Below are positions 45,210 to 54,575 of a DNA stretch of 64,000 bases, piece after piece. The notes below the pieces were generated by a model. It was given only the letters and a program-made list of their open reading frames with translations, was not told the DNA's origin and made no database searches. The stretch spans positions 3,204-67,203 of the forward strand of contig JBNKQR010000011.1 in assembly GCA_050295975.1 (NCBI GenBank). The letters run 5' to 3'. Numbering within the stretch: position 1 is the first letter of the stretch; each line of letters opens with the position of its first letter. The position numbers and the translations under genes are program-made. This DNA is from JAPHTQ01 sp050295975 (GTDB lineage Bacteria; Pseudomonadota; Gammaproteobacteria; Thiohalomonadales; Thiohalomonadaceae).

Positions 45210-45875
45210 CTAACTCACATTTGCTGCCTGCTCTAGTCCCTGCCGCTGCTGAAGGGTGATCTTGCCACGCCCCAGCTTAACCCACCCCCGTCGTTCAAAC
45301 TCCTTGAGCAGGCGGCTAACCACCTCACGCGCCGTGCCCAGCTCACGGGCCAGTTCCTGATGAGTGAGCGCCAGTGAATCTCCTTCCTTGGCATACTCTA
45401 GCAGACAGGCGGCCAGGCGTTGGTCCACCCGACCAAATGAGATGGCATCTATCAGTAGTAATAATTCGGTTACCCGCTCCGCATAGACATTAAAAACAAA
45501 TTCGCGGAAACCATGTGAACCATGCAACGCGAGCTGAAAGGCGTGGTGTGGTAGTGCCACTGCCTGAATCTCCGTCTCGGTGTAGCCCTCAGCACTGTAC
45601 TGCTTTCCACCCAACATACAAGCAGTGGTGAGAATACAGGACTGCCCCTCCTCTACTCGATAAAGGACAATCTCCCGACCACTCTCCGATAACTTCTGTA
45701 CCCGAACCGCTCCGTCGAGAACCAGTAGAAAATTGCTGCACTGATCACCCTCACGAAATACCGCCATCCCTGCGGGGAGGTTGAGTATCTGAGCCTCTGC
45801 CAGCGCCTCTTGCCATGCGGGATCATCCAGTGCAGCCAGTGCAGGAAAATGTTCCAACCATTGCGGCTTGTTCAT
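45210..45875 (-). CDS. Crp/Fnr-family transcription regulator
   Basis: A 221-residue regulator with an N-terminal cyclic-nucleotide-binding fold (GMAVFREGDQCSNFLLVLDGAVRVQ) and a C-terminal winged helix containing LTHQELARELGTAREVVSRLLKEFERRGWV. It lacks the Fnr iron-sulfur cysteine set at the N-terminus, though it has Cys in DQCSNF and GQSCILTTACML, so the signal is unknown. The start overlaps the rsuA stop by four bases (ATGA). Its closeness to DUF2892 suggests control of sulfur- or redox-related genes, but this is inference. Confidence 0.9.
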   Translation of the reverse strand: MNKPQWLEHFPALAALDDPAWQEALAEAQILNLPAGMAVFREGDQCSNFLLVLDGAVRVQKLSESGREIVLYRVEEGQSCILTTACMLGGKQYSAEGYTETEIQAVALPHHAFQLALHGSHGFREFVFNVYAERVTELLLLIDAISFGRVDQRLAACLLEYAKEGDSLALTHQELARELGTAREVVSRLLKEFERRGWVKLGRGKITLQQRQGLEQAANVS

Positions 45876-46567
45876 TGTTGCATCACCTTGATCTCATCCT
45901 CTGTCAATGGACGCCATTCACCCGGTTGTAGTACGGGATCCAGTTCCAACACGCCGATGCGCTCCCGATGCAGCGCGGTTACCCGGTTACCTAGTGCGGC
46001 AAACATACGCTTTACCTGATGATACTTGCCCTCACTGGTGGTTAAACGTGCCCTGTTTGTGTCCAATATCTCCAATGTTGCAGGCCGGGTCTTTTTTTCT
46101 TCATTGCGCAGCAACAGACCTTCGGCAAAGCGTGCAACCAGTGTCTCATCCAGCGTCTCTGCAACTTCAACCCGATAGACCTTGTCGCAGTTATGTTTAG
46201 GTGATGTGACCCGGTGCGACCAGTCACCATCATCGGTGAGCAGAACCAGTCCGGTAGCATCGATATCGAGACGACCTGCTATATGCAGGCTTTTTCGTTC
46301 GGCCTCATCAAACAGGTCCAGTACCGTCTTGTGCCGTGCATCGACAGCAGCAGAGACCACACCTGACGGTTTGTTTAACATGTAGTAGCGCTTCCCTCCA
46401 AGGTTGACCCTCTCTCCATGCCAGGTCACCACTGCGTTTTCAGGGAGCTTGAAGTCTGGGCTCTTTTTCACCTCGCCGTTGACCATGACCTGGCTACGCC
46501 GGATCACCACCTGGGCACGGGAGCGGGTCAGACCGGTGGCATGGCAGAGGTATTTATCGAGACGCAT
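45872..46567 (-). CDS. rsuA: 16S rRNA pseudouridine-516 synthase RsuA
   Basis: A 231-residue enzyme that isomerises U516 of 16S rRNA. An N-terminal S4 domain (MRLDKYLCHATGLTRSRAQVVI) is followed by the synthase domain, with catalytic Asp101 in GRLDIDATGLVLLT and the family segment GKYHQVKRMFAALG. Length matches the family. It overlaps the Crp-like gene by four bases and DUF523 by fourteen, so it belongs to the long minus-strand operon. Confidence 0.94.
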   Translation of the reverse strand: MRLDKYLCHATGLTRSRAQVVIRRSQVMVNGEVKKSPDFKLPENAVVTWHGERVNLGGKRYYMLNKPSGVVSAAVDARHKTVLDLFDEAERKSLHIAGRLDIDATGLVLLTDDGDWSHRVTSPKHNCDKVYRVEVAETLDETLVARFAEGLLLRNEEKKTRPATLEILDTNRARLTTSEGKYHQVKRMFAALGNRVTALHRERIGVLELDPVLQPGEWRPLTEDEIKVMQQ

Positions 46568-47069
46568 GCCGGCTCATCACTCGTTGGAGAAAATCATCGT
46601 ACTCTTGCTGCAGATTCAAATGCTCCTCCTCAACCATCGGCAACTCAGGCAGGATGGCGGCAATCTCTCCGGCAAAGGCCCCTGAAGTACTGCCAATGAT
46701 TTCATCGGCATCACCATGTAACGGTGCTGAACCGAGAGCGCAGCTGGGTGAGCGACACTTGAAGATAACGCCGCAAACAGCGCTGAGGGGGGATGCCATC
46801 TTCTGCGCATAGGCACGCAATGCATCGGTAACATCGACAGTTGGATCGGCAACACCCAGCACACGCACATCCCTCTCCTGCTGTACCAGCTGTAGCGGTG
46901 GCCGTGGCACCGTCAAACCGATCCCGACCTCAGGGCAGAAAGGCAAATAGTCGAACTGATCTGCCAACGGACCCAGAAGAGTTTCGTTGCGTTTATCGGC
47001 CCCATCGTAACGCACCCGCTCGCCAAGCAGACAGGCACTAACGGCCAGCAGCGGTCGCGTCGAATTCAT
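46554..47069 (-). CDS. DUF523 family protein
   Basis: A 171-residue protein of the DUF523 family: it begins SACLLGERVRYDGADKRNE, the family hallmark, and continues with FCPEVGIGLTVPRPPLQL and an SPSCALG segment. Cysteines at SACLLG, FCPEVG and SPSC could bind a metal or participate in chemistry. Some DUF523-domain proteins are linked to thiouracil desulfuration (TudS family, [4Fe-4S]); the present protein fits that length, but the assignment is inference. It overlaps tcdA and rsuA, so it is in the same operon. Confidence 0.82.
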   Translation of the reverse strand: MNSTRPLLAVSACLLGERVRYDGADKRNETLLGPLADQFDYLPFCPEVGIGLTVPRPPLQLVQQERDVRVLGVADPTVDVTDALRAYAQKMASPLSAVCGVIFKCRSPSCALGSAPLHGDADEIIGSTSGAFAGEIAAILPELPMVEEEHLNLQQEYDDFLQRVMSRHASR

Positions 47070-47857
47070 CCTTGATGCTTCTTGGTCAACAGTTTCTCAA
47101 TCGCCCGCGCCACTGCGGCAAAGGCAAAGCTGGCTGTAACAAAGGTGGCAGAGCCATAACCGAAGTTGCAGTCGAGGGTGACGCCCTTAACCCCCGGCTT
47201 CTGCTGGCAGACCGTGCCGTCCTCTTTGGGGTAGCGATGCTGCTGCGTAGAGAAGACGCAATCAATCCCAAAACGGCTTTTTGGATTACGTGAGTAATCA
47301 TAGGTGGCGCGCAGTCTAGAACGCACCTTGGCTGCCAGCGGGTCGTTGTGGGTCCGGCTGAGGTCCGTGATTTCGATACGGGTGGGATCGGTAATACCCC
47401 CCGCCCCACCCGTGGTAATGATCGGGATTTTGTTGCGCTTGCAGAAATAGATCAGTGCTGCCTTGTGGCGGATGGAATCGATGGCATCAATGACATAATC
47501 AAATTCGCTGCTGATGTATTTCTCGATATTGTTTTCCACCAACAGATCGTCGACCGCATGGACTTCACAGTGGGGATTGATCTCAAGAATCCGCTCCGCC
47601 ATCACCTCAACCTTGGAACGATTCAAGGTGGAACTCAGGGTATGCAACTGACGATTGCTGTTGCTGATTGAGATATCATCGTGATCGATGAGGGTGATGG
47701 TGCTGACACCACTGCGAACCAGTGCCTCGACCGCCCAGGAGCCGACACCACCGATGCCCACCACACAGAAGTGGCTTTGGCGAAGGGTCTCCGCTTCAGC
47801 AGTGCCGTAGAGGCGGCGAATACCACCGAAACGTTCGTTGAAATCGTCCTGGGTCAT
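47066..47857 (-). CDS. tcdA: tRNA threonylcarbamoyladenosine dehydratase TcdA
   Basis: A 263-residue E1-like enzyme that cyclises t6A37 in tRNA to ct6A using ATP. The nucleotide-binding motif is VVGIGGVGSWAVEAL, and DYVIDAIDSIRHKAALI and GGAGGITDPTRIEI are typical of TcdA (formerly CsdL). The usual partner genes csdA/csdE are not adjacent. The stop overlaps the DUF523 start by four bases. It is separated from the upstream cyclase-like gene by 40 bases. Confidence 0.93.
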   Translation of the reverse strand: MTQDDFNERFGGIRRLYGTAEAETLRQSHFCVVGIGGVGSWAVEALVRSGVSTITLIDHDDISISNSNRQLHTLSSTLNRSKVEVMAERILEINPHCEVHAVDDLLVENNIEKYISSEFDYVIDAIDSIRHKAALIYFCKRNKIPIITTGGAGGITDPTRIEITDLSRTHNDPLAAKVRSRLRATYDYSRNPKSRFGIDCVFSTQQHRYPKEDGTVCQQKPGVKGVTLDCNFGYGSATFVTASFAFAAVARAIEKLLTKKHQG

Positions 47858-47897
47858 GGTTTGTCAAAGCGCCACAAGAGAAGTTGTGGCAAATCTA

Positions 47898-49148
47898 TCA
47901 TGAATCGGGATTAAGCAGGGCCACGGAATAGACGGTGATAGGGACGTGACTCTGCGGCAGTGAGAGTCCCATAGGGCGACTGAGTGGTAACGGACGCTGG
48001 AGTTGCTGGACCGTATCGTTGGAGAGCATTATCTCTCCCATTCCGGCATTATCACTGATGCCCCTGGCGATGTTTATCGTTTCACCCAGCAGATCGTAAC
48101 CCTTGAAATCGGTAGTCCCCAGAATCCCCTCCACCACCAGCCCGGTATGCACACCAATTCCGGCAGATAGGCCAAATTCACCCAGTGCCTCGCCGACCTT
48201 TTCGTGAATCTCAAGCGCAGCGGCGACGGCAGTGGTCGCATCGCTGAAGACCAGCAAGATCTCATCGGCATCCAGCTTGACCCGCAATGCATGAAAACGC
48301 TGCCAGGTTGGTTCTGCCGCAGCGTAAAAGGCGTTTACCGCGGCAACGATCTGCTCTGGATCCTGTTTTTCGCACCAGGGATTGAATCCACGGATCTCCA
48401 TCACCACAATGCTGCGCTCATGCCGCTCATGGGAGATCGAGGCAGGATCACTCTCTGCCTGAGCCAGCAGTTGCTTACCCAGCACCCACTGGGAGTAGAC
48501 CTTTATCTGGCCTGCAATCCCGCGCAATACACTCTCGTTGCGCTCCGAATCCATCAACGCCACCCCCAGCAACATGCCCGAAAACGGCACTACGACAGCA
48601 ATGTATATGTGAGTAGGGTCGGCGAGAAAGTCATTCACAGAATGGAGCTCACCGAGCTCGTAATGCAGGATGATATACATCACCAGCAGAATGCTGGTAC
48701 GCAGGGTACTCTCAACCAGAATAAACAACGAACCGATATTCGGTGGTAGGTGAATCTGCATCTGTCGACTGAAACCGATGGCAAAGGCAAAGCCCCAATA
48801 GGCAATGTGGTTGGCGCTATCAGTAAAGCTACCGCCACTCATCAGCATCTCAAAAGTGGTGTAAACCAGCGGACCGATCAGGTTACCCAGCAACGGTACC
48901 GAACGTCCTACATAGGTCCGCTCACTGATGAAGCGGGCCTGCAACAGCGCCGCCAGCATCAGAACATAGGGATCAGGTGAGGAGGAGTAAGCTTTAGGGC
49001 TGCTGAGCAGCTCAAGAAACATGTTGGCCAGAGGGAAATAGGCGCTATTGGTAAAAAACTCACGAATGAAATGGCTGAGCCGGCTACCGTGGATGCGCTC
49101 ATCGATGACACTGTGATTTGCTGTGGTGGTTTGGCCCATGCGGCTCAC
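47898..49148 (-). CDS. Membrane protein with degenerate class III cyclase domain
   Basis: A 416-residue protein with several N-terminal membrane helices (about 40-205) and a C-terminal class III nucleotide cyclase-like domain (about 230-400). The region around VVMEIRGFN replaces the first metal-binding Asp with Glu; KLDADEILLVFSD keeps an Asp at the second metal site; GETINIAR has the Asn but the Arg is one residue out of register compared with the usual pattern. It may be inactive, or a sensor that binds but does not turn over nucleotide. It overlaps the DUF3999 stop by four bases (49145-49148). Confidence 0.8.
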   Translation of the reverse strand: MSRMGQTTTANHSVIDERIHGSRLSHFIREFFTNSAYFPLANMFLELLSSPKAYSSSPDPYVLMLAALLQARFISERTYVGRSVPLLGNLIGPLVYTTFEMLMSGGSFTDSANHIAYWGFAFAIGFSRQMQIHLPPNIGSLFILVESTLRTSILLVMYIILHYELGELHSVNDFLADPTHIYIAVVVPFSGMLLGVALMDSERNESVLRGIAGQIKVYSQWVLGKQLLAQAESDPASISHERHERSIVVMEIRGFNPWCEKQDPEQIVAAVNAFYAAAEPTWQRFHALRVKLDADEILLVFSDATTAVAAALEIHEKVGEALGEFGLSAGIGVHTGLVVEGILGTTDFKGYDLLGETINIARGISDNAGMGEIMLSNDTVQQLQRPLPLSRPMGLSLPQSHVPITVYSVALLNPDS

Positions 49149-50536
49149 TCTATCCGGTTATCATTATTCATTTGCTGGTAAAGGCTACGTGCCATCAGGC
49201 CGACAATCAATACACCAATCGATAATGTCGCCCATAGTAACCACTGCTGCCAGGGCAGTGGCGGGGGCATCTGTTGCAAGCGATGCCTTCCACCCAGCTC
49301 ATACATTGGGCCAGGCGCAGCCGATTTGATAAACCCCTTCCCCTCACTGCTCTGCTGCAAGGTGGTCAGCAGGGTGGATATATCGCCACTGGGCCTGTCG
49401 ACCTTCGCCGCGGCAAAGGCCAGGGTAAACGGCGCTTCACCCCTAGACACAAAAAAGACCCTTTGCGGCACCCAACCCAGTTCCAGCGTTGGCTCTCCCG
49501 CTCCCAGACCACCGCCATCGGTATCAATCACCAGCTTCCACCGGGGATCGTCATTGACCGCCAGTTGAATAGCGTCATTGGCCAGCGTCTGTCCATCCCG
49601 AACCAGATTGTAGAGAAGACCGTGGAAATGCTCCCGCCAGGGATTTTGCTTTGCAGCAATACGGGAGAAGAGTCTGGCCCGAACTACGGTATTGCCCTGA
49701 GGCAGGATTATCCTGGCCCGATCAAAGGGGAAATGTCCCTCGACATGAAACGTATACTCGCCAGGACCGCGTTTATCCCCGCTGGGTGAATACGATTGCC
49801 ACTGGCGTGGCTTTTCACCACCCTGGCGCATCGGCAAACCGCGTAACGAAGTGAGCTTGACCCCTTTCTCTCCCAGCGGCCAACTGAGACGGTAGTACCT
49901 CGCCTGACTCTGCTCTGGCAGATGGATTTCCCCCTGACGCAGGTGGTACCCCCCCTGAGTGAGCGAGGCCAGTGAAGCATGGGTAGCCAGCGGACTCCAG
50001 CTGTTCAGGTCGTTACTCGATTCCAGGGTCACCGGCACCAGAAAGCCTTCCGCGGATTTATCCCAATCCAGCAAAAGCTTCTCCAGTGGTCGCTCCAATG
50101 CCGAGGCATCGATGAGATATCGCCCAATCACGCTCTCATCCAGGCCCTCACCACGCTGCCAGAAGTTAATCACCGCCCCTTTTTCGTCGGTGGCGATATT
50201 GATCTGCAACGGAGAGGTATCACCCCGAGGTGTATCCATGATGGGGAAGAAGGGAAGCTCTAGCGGCTGTGGTTCCGGTGCCTCCGGCCCGCCCCCTCGG
50301 CGCAACAGGTGAGGCACCATCTCGCCGTAGCCATTAAAGATACGAAGGTCTCCCAGATCGCTACGAGTGCTGTAACGGCACACTTCAGTCGGCAGATCGA
50401 AACTGTAAAGCGCGCCATCACCATCCACCTCCAGCGGTATACCAAAGGCGAAGTCGTTGGGTCTGGGCGGGCTCTGCTGCTCTGCGGCCACAGCCAACGG
50501 CAATAGCAGCAGGGCGATAGCCAGCGACCGATTCAC
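49145..50536 (-). CDS. DUF3999 family membrane-anchored protein
   Basis: A 463-residue protein with a signal peptide (MNRSLAIALLLLPLAVAA), a large periplasmic part with beta-sandwich-like sequence (LPTEVCRYSTRSDLGDLRIFNGYGEMVPHLL) and one C-terminal helix (WLLWATLSIGVLIVGLMARSL) leaving a short basic tail. This is the layout of DUF3999, which regularly follows a DUF2339 gene; here the stop of DUF2339 overlaps this start by four bases. Function unknown; a carbohydrate- or envelope-related partner of DUF2339 is inferred from their fixed pairing. Confidence 0.88.
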   Translation of the reverse strand: MNRSLAIALLLLPLAVAAEQQSPPRPNDFAFGIPLEVDGDGALYSFDLPTEVCRYSTRSDLGDLRIFNGYGEMVPHLLRRGGGPEAPEPQPLELPFFPIMDTPRGDTSPLQINIATDEKGAVINFWQRGEGLDESVIGRYLIDASALERPLEKLLLDWDKSAEGFLVPVTLESSNDLNSWSPLATHASLASLTQGGYHLRQGEIHLPEQSQARYYRLSWPLGEKGVKLTSLRGLPMRQGGEKPRQWQSYSPSGDKRGPGEYTFHVEGHFPFDRARIILPQGNTVVRARLFSRIAAKQNPWREHFHGLLYNLVRDGQTLANDAIQLAVNDDPRWKLVIDTDGGGLGAGEPTLELGWVPQRVFFVSRGEAPFTLAFAAAKVDRPSGDISTLLTTLQQSSEGKGFIKSAAPGPMYELGGRHRLQQMPPPLPWQQWLLWATLSIGVLIVGLMARSLYQQMNNDNRIE

Positions 50537-53241
50537 GCGGTTTGTTCCTGCTGTTTGGGAGGCAGGGGCGAGAAATAACCAATCATCAACATCAACAGCC
50601 CGACCACAATGAAGGAGACAATGCGCTCCATCGTATCCGAACGGGAGAGATCAATCAGGAACAGCTTCACAACCGTTGCCGCGAGTAACCCCGCACCGCT
50701 GAACCAGAGCACCCGCAGACCGCGACGGGTCGCCACCACGGTAATGCTCAGCGCGGCCAGGGTCCATACCACCGAAATTGCTGACTGGAACAGCATTGAG
50801 GCGAACAGGCTGTGGGAATGATAGGCAACACCGCCCCAGTGATGCACGGTGTGCGCCACCGCCTCGTTTAACAGCACAAACGATGCAAGCCCAAGGGCGA
50901 TCCAGGCCATACGCATATTCAGTCCATACCCCATCATCACCGCATGAGCACGGTTATGCCAAACCCAGCGCAAGAGCACCATGAGGACAAAGATCTGACT
51001 CAACTCCAGCGGATTGAGTAGTGGCAGGTAAGACAGCGGCCAGGGATCACCACTATTGCTCGCGGCAATCAGTGACCAAAGCCAGAGCAACAGCACCACC
51101 GGCAGCAGTGCCTCGCCTTGATAGGTAGAGCCAAAGCGCCCCATAGGCCAGCGGAGCCGCTGTGCCGGCCCGAGCAGGAGAAGTATTGCTACTGCAGGGA
51201 TGATGGCTCGGCTCACCGAGGCCCATACGCCATGATTAGCCAGCAGTTCTGCCACCAGCCAGTAACCCTCGCGGGTCAGAATCGCCAGCAGCAACCAGAG
51301 GGTGGCGCTGTGGCCGAAACGCACCAGCTTGTCGCTGAAGGCATCTTCGATCCGCCACAGGGCACGGTACTGCACAGCGAAGGCCACCAGCCAGGGAATA
51401 GCACCCCAATCGGCAAAGAAGTGGTGGGAACGGGAGCCAACGAAGATATTAATCGATAGCAGTGCCATCGCCGGCAGCAGCAGGGTTAACGGGTAGCGCA
51501 GTTCACGCCAGTCGAGTCGACGCCACAACCACAGCAATAGCGCGGCACTGAGCGCGATAAAGAGGAGGATCGTATTCAGCCGGTGCTCCCAGCCGACAAA
51601 ACGTTCGATCTCATGCATCCCACCACCCAGCCACCAGAGTAGTCCCCAACTCAGCATCAGCCAGTGAATGGGCTCCTCCTCTTTGCGCAGGATCTCACCG
51701 TGACGTTGCAGGTAGAAGCTACTGAAAAGCCCCGCCAGGGCAATCAGGAGCGCACCAAGGCAGATGCCGTTGAGCACCGGCATCGCCCCGGTCGCCACCT
51801 CCACCACCGCCATGAAGGAGAAACCGGCCCCCAGTTGCAGTAGCAGCCCAAACAGCCGTGGGATCAACCGCTGCTGGCGGATACCGATCCAGAGCATCCC
51901 CGCCCCCTCCAGCGCCCAGGCCGCAGCGGTCCAGCGCCCGTCGAGGGCCAGGGGGATGGTCATGGTGGCGAAGACCACACCAAGGGCGAGGAACGCCTCG
52001 GTCAACATGCGCATGCCGTCGATGCGTCGACGCCACAGGACGGAGGCCAACACGATATAGAACAGTGCCAGAGCCATGGAACTCCAGGCCAGGCCGTACT
52101 CCATCTCCTTCACCAGCCCCGCCTGCATGGCGAAACCGACCACCGGCACGCCAAAGACCAGACTGCCGTCCACATAGCCGCGCAGTTGCAGCGGCGAGCG
52201 CAGGGCGAAGAGCACCGCGATGGCGACATAGAAGAGGAAAAAGAGGATCAGGAACGGTTCGGTGGTGGCAAAGTGTTCGGGAATATAGAACTGCACTCCC
52301 CAGGCCGCACCAATCACGAAGGTGAAGGCGAAACCGAGCAGGTTCAGTTCACGCCACGCCTTGAACCAGGCGATCCCCAGAATGCCCATATTGAGCAGGG
52401 CGTAGTAACTGAAGAGCATCACGTGGCTGCCGCCACCGGTGGAGGTGAGGATCGGTGCAAGGAAACCGCCGCTGAGACCGAAGGCGGCGAGGCTGCGAGA
52501 GTCCTGCAGCAGGGCCAGCGCCGAGGAGAGGACCACGATCGCCACCATCAGGCCAAAGGCCATGCCCATGGGCAACAGGTGGTAGAGCTTGGCCGCACCG
52601 AACACGGTGATGTAGAAGATGCCGATACCGCCGCCCTGCAGCAGCAGGGCGTAGCCGCTGCGTCTGTGGCGCAGGCGCCAGCCACCAACGATCAGCGCCA
52701 GCGCGCCGAGGGCCGCCCCGGCCAGGCGTAGTTCAATGGGGAACATGCTGTGTTCAGCGGCATACTTGACCAGAAAGGCGACGCCGAAAAAGAGCACCAC
52801 GATACCGCCGCGCACCACCAGGTTGCCGTCGGTGAAGAAGCCGAGGATCGATTTTAGCAGTGAGTGCTCTCTGAGGGTCGCAGCGATGTCCGGCAGCTCC
52901 ATCACCGGCAGTGGCTCACTCTGGGGTGGTGTCTCTTGCGGCAGCCAGGCATCAACAGCGGCCTCTTCCTCCGCAACAGGGCTCTCCTCCTCGGCGGGCA
53001 TGGTCGCAGCGGCAGGGGCTTCCGGCCTCTCCTCCTCGGCTACCTCGACACCGCTGAGCAGTCTGCGCTCCAATTGCGCCAGCAAGCTCTCTGCCCGGCT
53101 CAGCCGTGAGGCCAACTGCAGGACATAGCCGAGAAGGAAACCGATAATCCCGCCGAAGAGTAAGCCTGCCTCACCTGAACGGAGGCTCGCTGCCCCCACA
53201 ATGGCACCAATCAATACCAGTACAACGGTTACAAATACCAT
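50533..53241 (-). CDS. DUF2339 polytopic membrane protein
   Basis: A 902-residue protein with about twenty or more hydrophobic helices. After two N-terminal helices comes an Ala/Glu-rich cytoplasmic or linker stretch (about 50-110) and then membrane domain beginning FFTDGNLVVRGGIVVLFFGVAFLVKY, the DUF2339 signature. Length, helix number and pairing with DUF3999 all match the family. Function is unproved. It starts 22 bases after the MFS gene, so the operon may run through. Confidence 0.9.
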   Translation of the reverse strand: MVFVTVVLVLIGAIVGAASLRSGEAGLLFGGIIGFLLGYVLQLASRLSRAESLLAQLERRLLSGVEVAEEERPEAPAAATMPAEEESPVAEEEAAVDAWLPQETPPQSEPLPVMELPDIAATLREHSLLKSILGFFTDGNLVVRGGIVVLFFGVAFLVKYAAEHSMFPIELRLAGAALGALALIVGGWRLRHRRSGYALLLQGGGIGIFYITVFGAAKLYHLLPMGMAFGLMVAIVVLSSALALLQDSRSLAAFGLSGGFLAPILTSTGGGSHVMLFSYYALLNMGILGIAWFKAWRELNLLGFAFTFVIGAAWGVQFYIPEHFATTEPFLILFFLFYVAIAVLFALRSPLQLRGYVDGSLVFGVPVVGFAMQAGLVKEMEYGLAWSSMALALFYIVLASVLWRRRIDGMRMLTEAFLALGVVFATMTIPLALDGRWTAAAWALEGAGMLWIGIRQQRLIPRLFGLLLQLGAGFSFMAVVEVATGAMPVLNGICLGALLIALAGLFSSFYLQRHGEILRKEEEPIHWLMLSWGLLWWLGGGMHEIERFVGWEHRLNTILLFIALSAALLLWLWRRLDWRELRYPLTLLLPAMALLSINIFVGSRSHHFFADWGAIPWLVAFAVQYRALWRIEDAFSDKLVRFGHSATLWLLLAILTREGYWLVAELLANHGVWASVSRAIIPAVAILLLLGPAQRLRWPMGRFGSTYQGEALLPVVLLLWLWSLIAASNSGDPWPLSYLPLLNPLELSQIFVLMVLLRWVWHNRAHAVMMGYGLNMRMAWIALGLASFVLLNEAVAHTVHHWGGVAYHSHSLFASMLFQSAISVVWTLAALSITVVATRRGLRVLWFSGAGLLAATVVKLFLIDLSRSDTMERIVSFIVVGLLMLMIGYFSPLPPKQQEQTA

Positions 53242-53262
53242 GCTATCCCCTTTCTCCCTTGT

Positions 53263-54534
53263 TTACTCCAGCTCCCTCGCCCGTCGTTTCCCCTCGGTGA
53301 TATCTACCTTGCTAAGGAAGAAGGCCCCCAGGGCGAACAGCAACAGCAGGGTAAGAATACCGATACGCGGGCTGCCGCTCAGCACCCCAACCCAGCCCAC
53401 CATCACCGGACCGAGTACCGCAGCGAACTTACCCAGCATGTTATAGAAACCGAAAAATTCCGCCGACTTGTCCGCGGGGATGATGCGTGCGTAGAGGGAG
53501 CGGCTGAGGGACTGGATACCACCCTTTACTAGACCGGTACCGATGGCGAGACCGTAAAACTCGATCTCCGAATCTATACGCGAGGCCCACAACACAATCG
53601 CCGAATAGGCCGCGATGGCGATATAGATACCCGTCTTGGGTCCGAGGCGTTTACCCAGATAGCCAAAACCGATGGCCGCAGGGAAACCGACAAACTGGGT
53701 GATCAGCAGGGCAACAATCAGACTGTCGGAAGAGAAACCGATAGAGAGGCCGTAGTCCACCGCCATGCGCACGATGGTGTCGACGCCATCGATGTAACAC
53801 CAGTAGCCGAGCAGAAAGAGGAACACCACACGCAGGTTGCGGATCTCATGAAAGGTATCGACTAACTGGTGCAGACCGGCGCGCACCGCGCCCAGAGTAC
53901 CAATGCCTTTGCTCTCCGGTTCACGCACCCACAACGCCAGCGGCACAGTGAACAGCGCCCACCAGAGGGCCACACTGAGGAAGGAGAGCTTCACCGCTTC
54001 CGCCGCATCCGCCAGACCAAACATTTCAGGCTTGAGGGTCATCGCCACGTTAACGGCGAAGAGCAGGCCACCACCGAGATAACCCATGGCGTAGCCGAGT
54101 GCGGAGACGTGATCGAAGCGGGAGGGTTCGGTGACAAAGACAATGAGTGAATCGTAGAAACTGATGCTGCCGGAAAAACCGAGCGCGGCAACCACATAAA
54201 GCAACACCGCCAGGGGCCACTCCCCCTTCGCCACCAGTGGCAACAGCGCGGTCATGCAGACCCCGAGAAAGGCGAAGAAGATCAGAAAGCGTTTACGGTG
54301 GGAAGCGCGGTCGGCGATAGCACCGAGAATCGGTGCCAGTAACACAATCACCAGACTGGCAACGGAGTTGGCGAGACCGAGATAGAAGGTGCTTTCGCTC
54401 ACCTCCACCCCGGCACTCCAGTACTGCTTGAAGAAGATAGGAAAGAAACCCGCCATCACCGTGGTGGCGAAGGCCGAGTTGCCCCAGTCATATAGCGTCC
54501 AGGAGAGAACCGTTCTGTTTTTTATCGTCCCCAT
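53263..54534 (-). CDS. MFS transporter, UMF1/Atg22-like
   Basis: A 423-residue, twelve-helix permease. The N-terminus LSWTLYDWGNSAFATTVMAGFFPIFFKQYW is the signature of the UMF1 (Atg22-like) MFS subfamily. The second signature, LAPILGAIADRASHRKRFL, is the loop 2-3 motif. Substrate cannot be read; yeast relatives move amino acids out of the vacuole, and bacterial ones are mostly uncharacterised. It precedes DUF2339 on the same strand. Confidence 0.9.
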   Translation of the reverse strand: MGTIKNRTVLSWTLYDWGNSAFATTVMAGFFPIFFKQYWSAGVEVSESTFYLGLANSVASLVIVLLAPILGAIADRASHRKRFLIFFAFLGVCMTALLPLVAKGEWPLAVLLYVVAALGFSGSISFYDSLIVFVTEPSRFDHVSALGYAMGYLGGGLLFAVNVAMTLKPEMFGLADAAEAVKLSFLSVALWWALFTVPLALWVREPESKGIGTLGAVRAGLHQLVDTFHEIRNLRVVFLFLLGYWCYIDGVDTIVRMAVDYGLSIGFSSDSLIVALLITQFVGFPAAIGFGYLGKRLGPKTGIYIAIAAYSAIVLWASRIDSEIEFYGLAIGTGLVKGGIQSLSRSLYARIIPADKSAEFFGFYNMLGKFAAVLGPVMVGWVGVLSGSPRIGILTLLLLFALGAFFLSKVDITEGKRRARELE

Positions 54535-54575
54535 GGGGGCACGATAGCACGATTACCCAGAGTGGCTGAACGGTT

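Noticed and set aside
54541..54575. Sequence resembling the 5' part of a serine tRNA (gagtggctgaacgg)
   Set aside because: No matching acceptor, anticodon or T arms follow; the downstream bases are the coding end of the barrel gene.
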